Shown: positions 1 through 11,636 of the stretch, one piece after another
How the letters are laid out: each line of letters opens with the position of its first letter
Position numbering within the stretch: the first letter of the stretch is position 1
NCBI GenBank assembly: GCA_043228905.1
Contig: JBHGNT010000008.1
Coordinates: forward strand, 8,742,001 to 8,806,000
Length of the DNA: 64,000 bases
Direction of reading: 5' to 3'
From: Azolla caroliniana
Lineage: Eukaryota; Polypodiophyta
Program-made: the position numbers and the translations under genes
The notes under the pieces: model-generated
Databases searched by the model: none
Seen by the model: only the letters and a program-made list of their open reading frames with translations
What the model was told of the DNA's origin: nothing

Positions 1-619
1 TAATCACGGCAAGTAGTACTGAGGTCGCTGAGGCGAGGCTTTTGCCGTGCGCGTTCTTCTACCTAGCGTGTGATGGACCTTGTTATTGGACGGTCTTGTC
101 GTGTTGGTTCTTTGGGGCGTCTGCGGCTAAACATCCATTCGTCGTTGCTCGTTTGTGAGAAGACACAGATTTGGCGTGCCAAAAGTGTCACCGCTTAGGA
201 ACACGGTCTGCGGTCAGTCCTTCGACCTAGACCTCCAAGTGGTTGTGGAATAACGAATAGGCATCTATGCGTAATGCGTAGGGGAATGTTACCTGTAACC
301 TATCAGCGTATAAGGGAGACGGCTACAACCGACTCCTTAGCAATGGTTACACTTACGTTCTTACACGCTCAGGTATTCCAGACATACAGTAGATTAGCCG
401 TAGTTATACACAGACTTTCAGAGAAGATAGAATTCTTATTATGATACGTTCCTTTACATTCCAAAATTACACGCACCTCTATCAGAGGTTTTCTGCCCTT
501 TATATACGCAGGGTCTATTTAGCCGTTCATGCTTCCTGCGTGAACCGTTACATGCGTTATGATCTTATATTATTTCTTATTCCTATGCTCTTGTCCATCG
601 GTTACAATTCCAGCGGACA
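1..619. other. Unassigned sequence
   Basis: No convincing coding region, LTR pair or tandem repeat is visible. The reading frames are short and have no recognisable domain. It may be the degraded reverse transcriptase or leader region of the gypsy fragment that starts near 620, but nothing in the bases shows this. Confidence 0.4.
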
Positions 620-1830
620 ACATTGCTGAAACAACCCTTTACTATGGCACCAATCCTTTTACATCCTAACCCAACTAAGCCTCTCCAAGTCAAAACAGAT
701 GTTTCCAATTTCGCCATTGGGGCGATCCTCTCCCAACCATATGAGGTCGATGTGCTTCACCCGGTGGCTAACTACTCCCGCAAATTCACGGCCCCAGAAA
801 TCAACTACCCCATATACGACTAGGAGCTTCTCGCTATTATTGCTGCTTTTGAAGAATGGAGACCCTATTTAGCCGGGGCGCAACACCGCATCCAATTGAT
901 TACAGATCACAAAAAATCTAATATACTTTTCTACCACACGAACCTTAAATCGTAGACAGACACGATGGTCGACCTTCTTGACAGACTATGATTTTGTGAT
1001 AATCTTTCAACCGGGTGCTCAACACACGACGGCTGATGTCTTATCCCATCGGTCTGAGTTCGAGCTCACTCCGGAGGAGGAAGCCTATGTTTAGCAGTCC
1101 CAGAGTTTGTTAAAGCCTAACCAATTCTACAACTTCGTGACTTGCTTGCTCTAGGATGACTCTTTGCTCAAGCAAATAGCAGAAGCCACTATAACTGACA
1201 AGTTCGCCACAGAGGTCAAGGGAGGTATCACAAATCCCTACCATGAGCCCAAAAGACCTGATTTAGCTCATTTTACAATTCAAGATAATCTTTTGTTTCG
1301 AGATAATATTTTTTATGTCCTAGAAGGTCCTTGTCGGACAACGGTGCTTCACGAGTGTCACGATGATCCACTTGTTGGTCATTTTGGCATTGCGAAAACC
1401 TTGGAGTTGATATCTCGGGGATACTGGTGGCCACAACCGTGGAAATTCATCAAAGAGTTCGTTAAGTCATGCGATGTTTGTGCTCGCTCTAAAGCATCTA
1501 ATCATCGACCATATGGTCTCCTTCGTCCTCTCTAAATCCCCAAACGGCTTTGGGCCTCTCTTTCCATGGATTTGTTTCCAATTTCAGGCAGCACCTTCTG
1601 CAAACCTTTGGTTGTACTGTGAATCTATCTTCCGCTTATCATCCGCAAACCGATGGACAAACAGAGCAAGTTAACCAAATCTTGGAACAATACTTGCGGT
1701 GCTCTCTTAGTTACCAACAAGACAACTAGGTTGACCTTCTCCCACTTGCTGAGTTCGTCTACAACAACTCGTTGCATGCATCTACGGGAGTTACTCCATT
1801 TTTCCCCAACTACAATCTCCACCCCCGCTT
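620..1830 (+). pseudogene. Ty3/gypsy pol remnant D: RNase H, zinc-binding and integrase pieces
   Basis: Broken 3' half of a Ty3/gypsy polyprotein. An RNase H start (623-823, with the pattern TDVSNFAIGAILSQ) runs into a TAG, then a frameshift near 918, and resumes with the usual QPGAQHTTADVLS end near 1015-1050. An integrase HHCC domain (1164-1535) shows HECHDDPLVGHFG and CDVCARSK. The catalytic core is internally deleted: SMDL near 1570 jumps to the LSSAYHPQTDGQTEQVNQ block near 1630. The piece stops where LTR A begins. The HPQTDGQTE and LLPLAEF blocks resemble Tf1/sushi-type chromoviral integrases. It is non-functional, with TAG stops at about 821, 1092, 1153 and 1728. Confidence 0.85.
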
Positions 1831-2613
1831 TGGTGTAAAACCAGGATGGAATGAGCGAGTCGGCAATGTGCAACATGTGCACATGTATAGTAGGAAAATG
1901 GTGTATAGAATAAGGGGGAGGATTTATCCCACATTCTAACGTCCCTCCCTCCTTGGGCTATAAAAGGAAGGGAGGGTCCCTTGTAAAAGGGTTGCCCATT
2001 TTGAGTTAGAAGGGTATACCATTAGGTCCAAGGTATGATAATCTTTCTTCTTCTTACTTTCTTGTTTTCTGTTAAGGTTCTTCGAGTTCTTCTTCGTCGT
2101 CGTCGTCATCATGTGGGTTGAGTCTTCGTGTCTATTTAGGGTTTAGTCTGGTTAGGAGCTCGTATGTCTAAAGGGGTTTAGGCTTCTACCCTATCTCTTG
2201 TGCAAGACCCCGCTCGGCGCGACGAGCCCGAGAGCTCCCTGATCGGCGGCTTGGCAGCAAACTGTTGTTGTAACCTAACCTACCTTGGTCCGACTCGAAG
2301 TCGGGGTTGTATCTTCCTCTTGTACATATATAGTGAATTTTTGTGCATATGTGTCTGTGTTTGCGTCTTCGGAGTTTCTTCTTTCCTTTTCTGTGCATAA
2401 GTAGTGTGTGTTGAGTCAGTGTTGCACGTATTCTCTCTCTCTCCCTCTCTCATGTTCGATAGCCTCCGATATGCGTCCGGAATCATTCCGGTTAGCGCCA
2501 CAGCCGGTGCAACCGGGACCAGAGAGGGTCAGTCTCCCGACATCCATTTCTTCCTCGTCCGAGACCTCTGAGGTTCCGCCCCTTTCGACAAATACTCGCG
2601 GATTACCGCGACA
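1831..2613 (+). repeat. 5' LTR of element A
   Basis: Matches 16558-17370 over its full length. The left edge was set where similarity to the second copy stops (TGGTGT) and the right edge at ACA just before the primer site. A TATA box (1959-1965, TATAAAA) in + orientation supports U3-R-U5 polarity. A 14-bp perfect palindrome lies at 1873-1886 in U3. The exact left terminus is less certain than the right one. Confidence 0.75.
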
Positions 2614-2615
2614 TC

Positions 2616-2632
2616 TTTGGTGAACCCGACAT
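2616..2632 (+). other. Primer-binding site of element A
   Basis: TTTGGTGAACCCGAC lies 2-3 bases after the LTR end. The same motif follows the LTRs of element B on the other strand (near 9674-9693 and 3677-3696), so both elements use the same tRNA primer class. The tRNA identity was not determined. Confidence 0.7.
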
Positions 2633-2639
2633 GAAAGGG

Positions 2640-3616
2640 CAGCAAGGGAGGATGGAGTTGGAAGATGAAAACTTCACAGAGATGGTGACCGAAATGGTTA
2701 AGGAATTCGGATGAGTTACGATGAGATGGGAAGCGGCGCAGTAAGCTATTGAGTGAGTGGTCGAAAGAGTCGGTTGTTTCAACGGGGACAAAGTCCCATT
2801 GTACTTGGAAGCCTACAATGCAGAAATGGAGGTGTGAAACGTAGACGAGGCGTTGAGGCTGAAGTTCTTCTGTCGGGTCGTTGTCATCCGTATGCACGCG
2901 GAAGTAAAGGAGCTCCGAGAAGCTCATAGTTCGTGAGAGTCCTATGAAGAGGCACTCCTGCAGGCATATGGAGGACGGCGGAAGAGCCGGGGATGACGCG
3001 ACTTTGAACAGTGGGTTGTATCGGCGAAGACCCACCGGGGCGCAACGAAGACGGTCCGAGAGTTCGAGCGGCGACTTGCTCGGCTCCGGGAGTGGGATCA
3101 AAGACTGGTGGGGGTGGACAAAGTCCTGTTGTTCGTTAGGTCGATTAACCAAGCAGAACGGGAGGCCATTGTAGTTGAGCTCGAAGACGATGATGGAGCG
3201 AATGGCCTTACTGAGGACTGGTCGGAAGTCGAACGAGTATGCCGACGGTTGGATGAGGAGCGGTCTGCGAAAGGTAAAGGGAAGGTAATGCGCGATGGCG
3301 TGTCATCACATCAAGGAGCGGGCACGCAACAAGAAGGATCGGTGAAGCTCGATGTTGAGGCCCTAGTTCGGGAAGCATACGAGGCTCTGAAGGTGATGGT
3401 CAACGAAGAAGAGAGATCTGGCACACAGACAGATTCCGGAGACTCGAAGCTAGTCGGCCTTCTGGACAACACGAACATGGCCCAAGTAGAGGCCAAAGAA
3501 TGGTACGACGTACCATGGGAGAGGGTCCGGAGTAAGACACCCTCTCGATTTGCGGAGAAAGACCGGCCGAGTAGGAGGTCGGGCGCGGACAAGAGCCCTC
3601 AACACGGATTCCGGAG
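2640..3616 (+). pseudogene. Decayed gag of element A
   Basis: Readable only through several stops, mostly TGA, such as a probable Trp-to-TGA near 2938. The clean part starts at 3108 and contains VDKVLLFVRSINQAEREAI and a following LTEDWSEVERVCRRLDEER. These align block by block with the B gag (SRVLLFVKLVDALDREKV, ANWAVVKGVCSRFDKQRD), and an upstream YLEAYNAEME block matches YLEAYRAEMI of B. The family is a Ty3/gypsy-type gag. Near 3617 the reading runs head-on into an inverted copy of the B gag start, so the 3' part of A gag is missing at this junction. Confidence 0.75.
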
Positions 3617-3696
3617 ACCGTCATTGCATCTGCTAGCTCCGATCCCCCCATCTTTCGACTCCTTTGCCGCCCCGTTCACGTCGGGTTCACCAAATA
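3617..3696 (-). other. Extra copy of B primer site and gag start beyond its LTR
   Basis: About 75 bases are almost identical to 9617-9693: the gag start region (MGGSELADAM here, MRGSELAEAM in B) and the primer site. They lie outside the left LTR of B. A simple single insertion would not leave internal sequence here. It implies an LTR-internal-LTR-internal (tandem or recombined) structure for B, truncated at about 3617 where it meets A gag in inverted orientation. Confidence 0.7.
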
Positions 3697-3745
3697 TGTC
3701 GAGTTGTTACGCGCGTGCATGTAGAAGGGGCGGTACCACAGGGAG

Positions 3746-3779
<34 letters not shown>

Positions 3780-4353
3780 TTGTAGATACGCTGAGCGAGA
3801 AGGCGAGATAAGGAACGTAACACTTGATTTCAATAACAAGAGAATACAAGAGGTTACAAGAGAATACGACTCTGACGGTTACAACCGACAAGGCGGCGAT
3901 GAACCCGACACGAGGATCCTACTCACGCACACAGACAGCACTCGCTCGACTCCCCAGAAACAAAACAAAAAGGGGGGGGGCAGAGCCTCTGCTGGAAGCG
4001 CACGGGCTGTCCACGAAGCAGAAGCAGCGAACTCCTGACCCACAGAGACCGACGACCGGAGGAGAAGAGAGAGCTCGGCACTCAGATCTGCAACAGCACT
4101 TCGTCCTCCCTAGCGCGCGATACCTGTTCCTTTTTCCTCTCCCTCCTTAAATAGTTCCCCAAAAAGGGGTGCCCCCTTTTCCTTAGCCAAACTGCTTTAT
4201 TCCTTGTTCCTGTCAACAGAGATACGCACAAAATCCCCTAATAAATGTGCGCTACCTAGTATTTACACCAGTCGCCTTAATTACGAATTATGTACAATAT
4301 ATCAATCCTCGCGTCCACCCGTGTAAGAGCCGGTTCATGCGCCTTTTCCTTCA
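3697..4353 (-). repeat. 3' LTR of element B
   Basis: Nearly identical to 9694-10358, including the GA-rich microsatellite near 3749-3777, the poly-G run near 3970 and the TATA-like CTATTTAAGG read on the minus strand near 4145-4155. On the minus strand it starts TGAAGGAAAA and ends CGACA. The second copy has CG instead of TG at the start. Confidence 0.85.
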
Positions 4354-4448
4354 AACCGCGCATGCGCCAGAGACGGGTAGACACCGAAGAAAACCGGCTT
4401 CACTCGTCGTTCTCCGATTCTCCGCCAGACCCGAACTGATCGTCGTCG

Positions 4449-5815
4449 TTACTCTCGCTCGCCGGCTCCGGCTCGTCTTCGAACCACCCATGAAGAAACC
4501 GTCTGTTCCACTGGCATGATCGGCTTCTGTCCATACATCAGCTCTGCCGGCATAAACCCTGTCACTAAACTGTGCGTAGTTCGGTCCGCCCATAGTGCGT
4601 AAGGAAGGAGTCGTGGCCAATTCCCGACCTGCCCACCGCATGCACACACCAATGCCTTTACGATCGGCCCGTGCCCATGTTCCACCTTTCCGTTCGCCTC
4701 CAGATTGTACGCCGTGGTGAGGGAGAGTTTGATGCCTAGCCGGTCGAACAGCTCCTCAGCCTCCCGCGCATCCAGCTCTCCCCGATCCGCCACGATCCTC
4801 CCGACGCACCCGTACCGACACACTACTTCTTCGATCAGGAACCGGCATACCGCCGCGGTTGTCTTGCTTTGCAGTGCACGGCCTTCCACTTGGTTCATTA
4901 ATTCTTCCCGTGCAAGCACCAGGTATCGCATCTGTCCTACCCCCATCGGCATCGTCACCAAGCCCACCATCCACTTGAAATGGACCGTAGGTGGGTAGGT
5001 CGGGTGTAGCTCGTCCCGGTGTTGGACTACGGAGTGCATCTCATAGCTTTTGCAAGTCGTTACGAACCGATGCATGTCCTGGTATAGCCCCGACCACCAG
5101 TACTTCTCCTTCAGCTTCTCGAACGTGGCCCACATCCCGCAGTGTCCGGCCCAGGGGCTCTCGTGAAATGCCGCCAGTAGTTTCCCCTGTTCTTCTTTCT
5201 TTGCCACTACTCGGAGTGGCATGTCGCTTCTCTTCTTTGGGTGCCTCCATATGCACCCGTCCCGTAGGAAGAATCGGTACGCCTTCTTTCGTACCTGGCT
5301 CGCCTCCTCTCTCGCCCATGCTGCGTCCGGCGTCATCGTCCGTAGGAACCTCCCGATTTGGAGCCACTCCCCGTCATACCCGCTTTCATCAAATTCGTTA
5401 AGCGCCAGAGTGTTCCTTTTCCTTGCCATTACGTTAGCCAACCCGAAGAAGTCCTCGCCGACTTCTTCGTCATCCGAGACCATGTCGTCTTCGTCGTTGA
5501 ACCTTGCCCTCGAAAGCATGTCGGCCATGGCGTTGTCATTTCCGGAGATGTGCCGTATCTCCGGGTTCAGGGACTTAATGTACGCTATCCACCGGTGCAT
5601 GGCTAGGTCCGGCGTCACGCATCCGGAAACCATGCCGAGTATCGGCAGGCAGTCTGTCTCGATGATCACCTCGGTCCCGATCAGATAATCCTTGTCGGCC
5701 TTGACTGCCGAAACGACACCCCAAAGCTCGCGCTTAACTTGGGTGTACCCTCGCTGCCGCTCGCTCAATACCTTCGCCCGAACCGGATCGGGAATCATAC
5801 GCCGTCCTTGTTCTC
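4449..5815 (-). pseudogene. Element B RNase H and integrase
   Basis: Open for about 450 residues. First come RNase H features (KRELWGVVSAVKADKDYLIG, IETDCLPILGMVSG, ISGNDNAMADMLSRA), then an integrase zinc domain (FHESPWAGHCGMWATFEKL, with a second pair degraded), then the core. The third core Asp position reads WMVGLV where the family has an acidic residue, so the first catalytic Asp appears to be Gly. The other two core residues remain (IVADRGELDA and NGKVEHGHGP). The reading enters after a one-base shift from the upstream reverse transcriptase frame near 5815. It ends before the 3' LTR without a clear polypurine tract. Confidence 0.8.
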
Positions 5816-7291
5816 CTAACTGATTACCCACCCGATCCCGGTCGGGCTGGTGTCCACCGTCACGCAGATGGGAACATCCTTGCCGTAAACCGCTTTTCGG
5901 AGAGCCGGCGCTACCGTAAGCACCTCCTTCAGTCTCCGTATCGACTCCGTGTGCTCCGTCCTCCACTCAAAGCTACGCCCCTTTTTCAATAGCCCATAGA
6001 GGGGTTCCGCGACATGTGCGTAGTGCGGGATCCAGATGTGGTAGAACACGCATGCTCCCAAGAATCTGCGGACCTCCGTGACCGAATTGCAGTCATGCTT
6101 CATCGTGGAGATGGCTTCCACCTTGGCCGAAGATGGTTTCCGACCGTATGGTCCGCATAGGTGCCCGACGACCATGATCTCTGATTGCCCAAAGGCCGAC
6201 TTTTCCCCGGAGAAGGTGAGCCTCGTGCCTTCTAGTCTCTACAGCACCTTCTCGCAGTCATCGATGTGGGACGCCACGAAATTCCGACATCCGTCCGGCC
6301 CGAATGCCTCGTCCTTTTTCTCCACTGGGCATCCCCTGATTGGGATGTCGTCTAAGAATGGCATGGTGATGTCCGGGATAGAATCCATGAGTACTTTGTT
6401 CATCGCGTTCACCATGTGAGCCACTGAGTTCGTCCCTCCTTGTGGCAGGGTACACATCCGCACTAGGCCGAGAGGAGTCCGCATCGTCGTAATGTCTCTG
6501 CTCTCCACGGCTTGTTGGAACTAAGCGTACCCCGAGTACAGATCACCGACAGAATAGATCGACCTTCCAGCAAAGGCCTCCGCGAACTCATCTATGGTCG
6601 GTCCGATTCCTGCATTACGGATGGTCACCTTGTTGAACGGTTGCAGGTCCTGAATGAAGCGCAGCGTGCCGTTCTTCTTCGGCACCGTAAACCACCGATT
6701 CGAATACGGGGCACTCGACGGTTCGAGGATGCCCATCTCCACCTTTTGCTTCAGGAGCTCCATCAACTTCAGGATGTGAGCTCTCGGCACCGGAATCGGC
6801 TTGAGATTCCCCGGTACATGCGGTACCGTGAAGATCACCATCGGTTCGACAACTGTCGGGTCTACGCACCCAATCTCCTCCGGTGAGAATGCGAAAGCCT
6901 TCCCGTGCCTCCCGAGCATTCTACGAAACCGGTCCTCCTCCGTTGGCAGTAGAAAGCCGCCCCCACCGACCTTGAGCTCCCTTAGCATTATGTCGGTGAA
7001 CCGGTGCCCTATGCCAGCCGGATTCCGTAAACTTGGGTCCGACGCGACCCCCTTTATCCGCTCCTTGCTACCCTCTAGCAAGGGTGCCGCGACTGGCCTC
7101 ACCTTCCGGTCCACAGTCTTGTACTTTGTATCCACGCAGGCCGTCCGATCCGACCCGATCCTTTCCCCGAAGTCCGCGATGACTTCGTACATTCCCATTG
7201 ACCCTACCAGGACAGTCAAGTCTTCTCTAAGGTCTTCACCGATCACCTTTCGTAGTTCGCCCAAGGTGTCGTCAAAAGAGACCGCCTCCAC
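5816..7291 (-). pseudogene. Element B reverse transcriptase
   Basis: Reverse transcriptase fingers and palm: SNRWFTVPKKNGTLRFIQDL, then SVGDLYSGYA, a TAG at about 6520, then MRTPLGLVRMCTLPQGGTNS and the active-site motif FLDDIPIRG, a second TAG near 6238, then the connection KVEAISTMKHDCNSVTEVRR and the RNase H entry VDTSPTGIGWVIS, ending in TAG at 5816. All three pieces are in the same frame, so two or three point mutations inactivate it. The spacing of motifs is that of Ty3/gypsy pol. Confidence 0.85.
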
Positions 7292-7524
7292 GGCGCCGCT
7301 GATGTCTTCGTCGGGGAAGAGGACTCTGCATCCCCTGAGCCGCTCCTCCGCTCGCTTCCTCTCCCGGCCGCTGCCGCTGGTTATAGTACAACCTCCGTTG
7401 TCGGAGAACCAAAATTTCCTACCTATGGTACAGGTCTTCTTCCATACTGTACATTCGTGGGGTTCTTCCCGGGTGTCTAGACTATCGCGGCCCCACGCCT
7501 TGATAGCCCTCTCTAAAAATCCCC

Positions 7525-8262
7525 TCAGGTTTCGCCGCCGAGGGCCTCGCAGTTACGCTCATGGTTTGGTCGCACCGTTAGGAACTGGACCGAGTGACGC
7601 CCGTCCTGGCTCTTGACTCTTGCATAGGCTGAACCGTTGTCCAGCACCTTTGTCTCCATCCGTGCCGCCGTGACATAGGGCTCTCCTAGTATAACCGGAT
7701 GCAAGGACATCTCCTACACGAAGAAGTGATGGTCGATCTCGACATCGCCGATTTTCACCCGTACGTTCAGACAGGCCCCATGCAGTTTTTTTGTGGCACG
7801 CGTCGCTGCCCGTATCTTCCAGCCATGCTTGGTGTTGATCGGCCATTTACCCTTCTTGTAGAAATCCATGGACATCAGGTTGATTTCAGATCCATGGTCT
7901 ACCAACGCCACCACTGGTTCCAAAACGTTGTTGATCCGTACAGGGATTTCCGTAGTTGCCCTAGCCCAATGCGGCTTCGTGTAGTGGCTTCCCGCCAGCT
8001 CGTCTTCTAGGGCTTCGTCTTCCAGGTGCGTGATCCGCACCTCCACCAGCTTCTCCGGATCCGGCTCCGTCGAGAGCCTCTTCCGCTTCACCAAGTCTAC
8101 GATAGAGTCGTGGAACTCCCTCTTGGCGATTCCCAGCACCTCCCGCAATGACAACTCCACTTTGTTGTCGAGGATACGTTCCTCCAAGACCTTTCGCAGG
8201 TCTGTGGTCCTTTCGATTTCGGTGCTCAACCGAAACCCCGCCTGCTTCTTTCCGTCTGGCAC
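7525..8262 (-). pseudogene. Element B aspartic protease region
   Basis: Contains a retropepsin-like motif VALVDHGSEINLMS (DHGS in place of the usual DSGA or DTGA) preceded by a hydrophobic strand, then a LGEPYVTAARMET flap-side block after a TAG near 7713. It is in frame with the zinc-knuckle region upstream but not with the reverse transcriptase downstream, so a frameshift lies between 7291 and 7525. It would process Gag-Pol in an active element. Confidence 0.7.
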
Positions 8263-8313
8263 GCCTGGATTGCCGGCACCGGTCGGTTTCGGTCTGAACC
8301 GGGTCTCATATCT

Positions 8314-9648
8314 CTACGGGGGACCGCCCCCTCCGGCCTTTCCTGCTCGTTTGTCCTCCACCAGAACCTCGTAGTTCTGGCAAGCGGCATCTACGAAGCC
8401 CGTTTTCTCTTCGACCGGATCGTCCCAACCGGTGACCTCCTGAACTCGTTGTTCTGCGCGGTCCGCCTCTTCCTTCTTCAGTCGAACTCCGGAGAGGCCT
8501 TCTAGCACTAACGGCCAGAATCCGGAGTCCTTCGCCTTCCGGGTCTCATCACCCCCGACCCGAATTCCCGCCGACACTGAGTAGTTAATGGCTTCGACGT
8601 GCCGTGCCGCGGCCTCTTCCATCAACCTCTTCATTCCGCCGCACCCCGTATTCAGTTCTAGGGCTCTCCGGGTCTCGCTCGTGTGCACCCGCCCGTTCCA
8701 GAGGTACACCACGTTGGTCCTGAGCGCGTCGGCGAAATCCGCGCAATCCTTTCGAATGTGACCGATCGCATCACACCACATGCACCGCTGCCCAGCCGGC
8801 GGCCTCCAGTCGCGAGGTTGTTCGTCGCTGTCTCTCTGGGCCTATGCGATCTGCAGGTCGCGCACCATCTGTGTCAGCTCCTCCAGAGCCGCTCCTCCAG
8901 ATGGGCCTCTGACCACGTCGTTCGATGCCGACCCCGACTCTGGCCAGATTCGGGTCTCTTACTTCCTACCGGCCGGCACCGATACCGGCTCCTCGAGCCT
9001 CCTCCCCGAGACTGGCCCCGACCCCGACGAGCTTCCATCGCTCCAATCACGTTGTTTGTCGAAACGGCTGCAGACCCCTTTTACCACGGCCCAGTTTGCC
9101 GTGAGACCTTCGTCCGTTTCCAATAGGGGACCCACCTTTTCCCTGTCGAGTGCATCCACCAACTTAACAAACAGTAGTACTCGACTTGTTTCAAGTACCG
9201 TCCGGTCCAGCGTCGACAGCCACGCAAACCGTTTTTCGAACTCCTGGAGGAGCACCGACGTGTTCCTCCCCTTTCCGGGGCTTTCCACCCACCCCATGAA
9301 GTCCCGCCTCAACAACTGAAGCGAGTCGTCAAAGCCGTACTTGTCGAGGAGTTGCAGCTCGAACTCCTCCCAAGTCTGGCATCCAGCCAGCACCTCGACC
9401 ACCTCCACGTGGATGCCCGGCGTCACCACCCGAGGGAATCCGGACAATCTCCTGTCCACCAGGATATCCCTCATGATCATTTCGGCCCGGTAAGCCTCCA
9501 AATAACTTGTGGCTTCTTTTCCTCCGAAACGGCCTATAGAGCCGATGATTGATTCAATGGCTCTGTCGAGGGTACTCGTCCCCTCACGAGCACTCACCAG
9601 TCGGTCGACGGCCACCGCCATTGCCTCTGCTAGCTCCGATCCCCTCAT
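8314..9648 (-). pseudogene. Element B gag with zinc knuckle
   Basis: The start codon at 9648 lies just after the primer site and opens a 229-residue block with a capsid-like region (YLEAYRAEMIMRDILVDRRL, LLQEFEKRFAWLSTLDRTVL, LLFVKLVDALDREKVG). After a stop near 8959 the same frame continues to one CCHC knuckle (CMWCDAIGHIRKDC, near 8781) and an acidic linker to 8314. The product would be the structural Gag. Two stops break it. The A gag relic on the opposite strand is its closest relative in the window. Confidence 0.8.
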
Positions 9649-9673
9649 CTTTCGACTCCTTTGCCGCCCCGTT

Positions 9674-9693
9674 CACGTCGGGTTCACCAAATA
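9674..9693 (-). other. Primer-binding site of element B
   Basis: Read on the minus strand, TTTGGTGAACCCGACGTG follows the LTR end (CGACA) after a short TAT spacer and precedes the gag ATG by about 25 bases. It is the same primer motif as in element A. Confidence 0.75.
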
Positions 9694-10358
9694 TGTCGAG
9701 TTGTTACGCGCGTGCATGTAGAAGGGGCGGTACCACAGGGAGCAAGAGAGAGAGAGAGAGAGAGAGAGATAGATAGATAGAGTTTTGTAGATACGTTGAG
9801 CTAGAAGGCGAGATAAGGAACGTAACACTTGATTTCAATAACAAGAGAATACAAGAGGTTACAAGAGAATACGACTCTGACGGTTACAACCGACAAGGCG
9901 GCGATGAACCCGACACGAGGATCCTACTCACGCACACAGACAGCACTCGCTCGACTCCCCAGAAACAAAACAAAAAGGGGGGGGGCAGAGCCTCTGCTGG
10001 AAGCGCACGGGCTGTCCACGAAGCAGAAGCAGCGAACTCCTGACCCACAGAGACCGACGACCGGAGGAGAAGAGAGAGCTCGGCACTCAGATCTGCAACA
10101 GCACTTCGTCCTCCCTAGCGCGCGATACCTGTTCCTTTTTCCTCTCCCTCCTTAAATAGTTCCCCAAAAGGGGGTGCCCCCTTTTCCTTAGCCAAACTGC
10201 TTTATTCCTTGTTCCTGTCAACAGAGATACGCACAAAATCCCCTAATAAATGTGCGCTACCTAGTATTTACACCAGTCGCCTTAATTATGAATTATGTAC
10301 AATATATCAATCCTCGCGTCCACCCGTGTAAGAGCCGGTTCATGCGCCTTTTCCTTCG
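9694..10358 (-). repeat. 5' LTR of element B
   Basis: Copy of 3697-4353 with few differences, including an added GATA run at 9771-9780. On the minus strand it precedes the primer site and gag, so it is the 5' LTR. The right neighbour is a short stretch of unclear origin (10359-10380) and then truncated copia C. Confidence 0.85.
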
Positions 10359-10365
10359 ATTCCAC

Positions 10366-11636
10366 CTATGGCCGGTTTTCTTCACGACATCGGCTCACCA
10401 CTCTGACTGCGTATCCGATATCCGGTTGGGTACACACCATTGCGTACATTAAACTCCCGACGGCAGAGGCATACGGTATATTCATCATATCCGCCTTCTC
10501 TCTCTTCGTCTTCGGGCTTTCCTTACCGGATAATCTGCAGTTTGCTGAGAGTGTCGATCCGACCAGTTTCGCATCTGACATGTTGAACCACTGAAGCACC
10601 TTTGTGACGTAGTTCTCCTATGACAGCCGCAATTGCTTCTTTGACCGTTCCTGGATGATATGCATCCCCGATATCTGTCTTGCCGGACCCAAGTCTTTCA
10701 TTGAGAGGGTCCGGTTCAGAGCCTTCTTCAGCGTCCGTATCTTGACTTGGTCTCGTCCAACGATCAATGTGTCGTCCACATACAGGAGGAGTATCAGGAA
10801 ATCTCCACCTTCAAACTTCTTCACAAACACGCAGTGATCGGCCTACGTCTTGTGGTATCCTTGATCGTTCATGAAGGAGTCTACTTCAAACCGTAGAGGC
10901 TCTTCTTCAACCGGCAAACCAGGTGCTCCTTCCCTTTCTTCACAAATCCCTCTGGTTGCTGCACGTAGATCTCCTCTTCGAGGTCGTCGTGGAGGAACGT
11001 CGTCTTCACGTCTAACTACTCTACCTCGAGGTCCATGCTTGCCGCTATGCTCAGCACCGTCTGGATGGAAGTCATCTTTACTACCGGGGCAAATATCTCG
11101 TCGAAGTCCACACCCTTCTTCTGTTGGAACCCCTTTACCACGATCTTGGCTTTGTACCTTGGGGGATTGCCGGCATCTCCCGGTGTCAACTTGTACACCC
11201 ACTTATTCTGGAGTGCCCACTTTCCTTTCGGTAACTCCACCAATTCATACGTGTGGTTCTCATGCAAGGAATCCATCTCGTCTTGCATGGCACTCAACCA
11301 CTTGCGGCTATGGGTGTCCTCCTTTGCTTCTTCAAAGCTTTCCGGCTCCGCCTCATTGGTTAGCAACACGCGCTTTGCATCCGGAAATCTCCGGGGGGCT
11401 CTTCTTTCCCGGAGAGGATATCTGCGTCTTTGGTTTCCGGCCATCTGTTCCTTTGTTTGTGCTTCATCCGAATCTGATTCGGGATCTTGGCCGGTTCTGA
11501 TTCCTGCTTCCTCTTCTTCTTCTACCGGTTCGGTGTCCTCTCCATAACCGGTCGGTTCTTCGAGTGTCAACCGGCTCTTAGCCGGGTAGATCCGAATCTC
11601 ATCGAATCGGTCCTTTCCGGTCGACTTGGAGTACAT
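10366..11636 (-). pseudogene. Element C reverse transcriptase
   Basis: Copia reverse transcriptase in pieces of one family order: LPKGKWALQNKWVYKL, YKAKIVVKGFQQKKGVDFDE, FAPVVKMTSIQTVLSIAASM, a TAG near 11015 in place of a residue before LDVKT, then LLLYVDDTLIVG with the YVDD active site near 10765, and YASAVGSLMYAMVCTQPDIG. The match fails after YAVRVVSR near 10390, where the element is truncated. Several stops (mostly TAG) and a frameshift near 10843-11016 inactivate it. Confidence 0.85.

Larger units (their letters stand above)
3697..10358 (-). mobile_element. Ty3/gypsy-type element B (minus strand)
   Basis: Two near-identical LTRs (3697-4353, 9694-10358) flank gag, zinc knuckle, protease, reverse transcriptase, RNase H and integrase in Ty3 order, read right to left. 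The coding sequence is largely one frame broken by a few TAG stops and small frameshifts, so decay is moderate. Its gag and its integrase (VTMPMGVGQMRYLVLAREEL and following) differ from the common plant Athila, Tat, Tekay or CRM types as I know them. No chromodomain is visible. Internal sequence extends past the left LTR. Confidence 0.85.

Noticed and set aside
2529-3152. 207-codon minus-strand frame over A gag
   Set aside because: Antisense to a gag relic that aligns with B gag on the + strand. No domain of its own.
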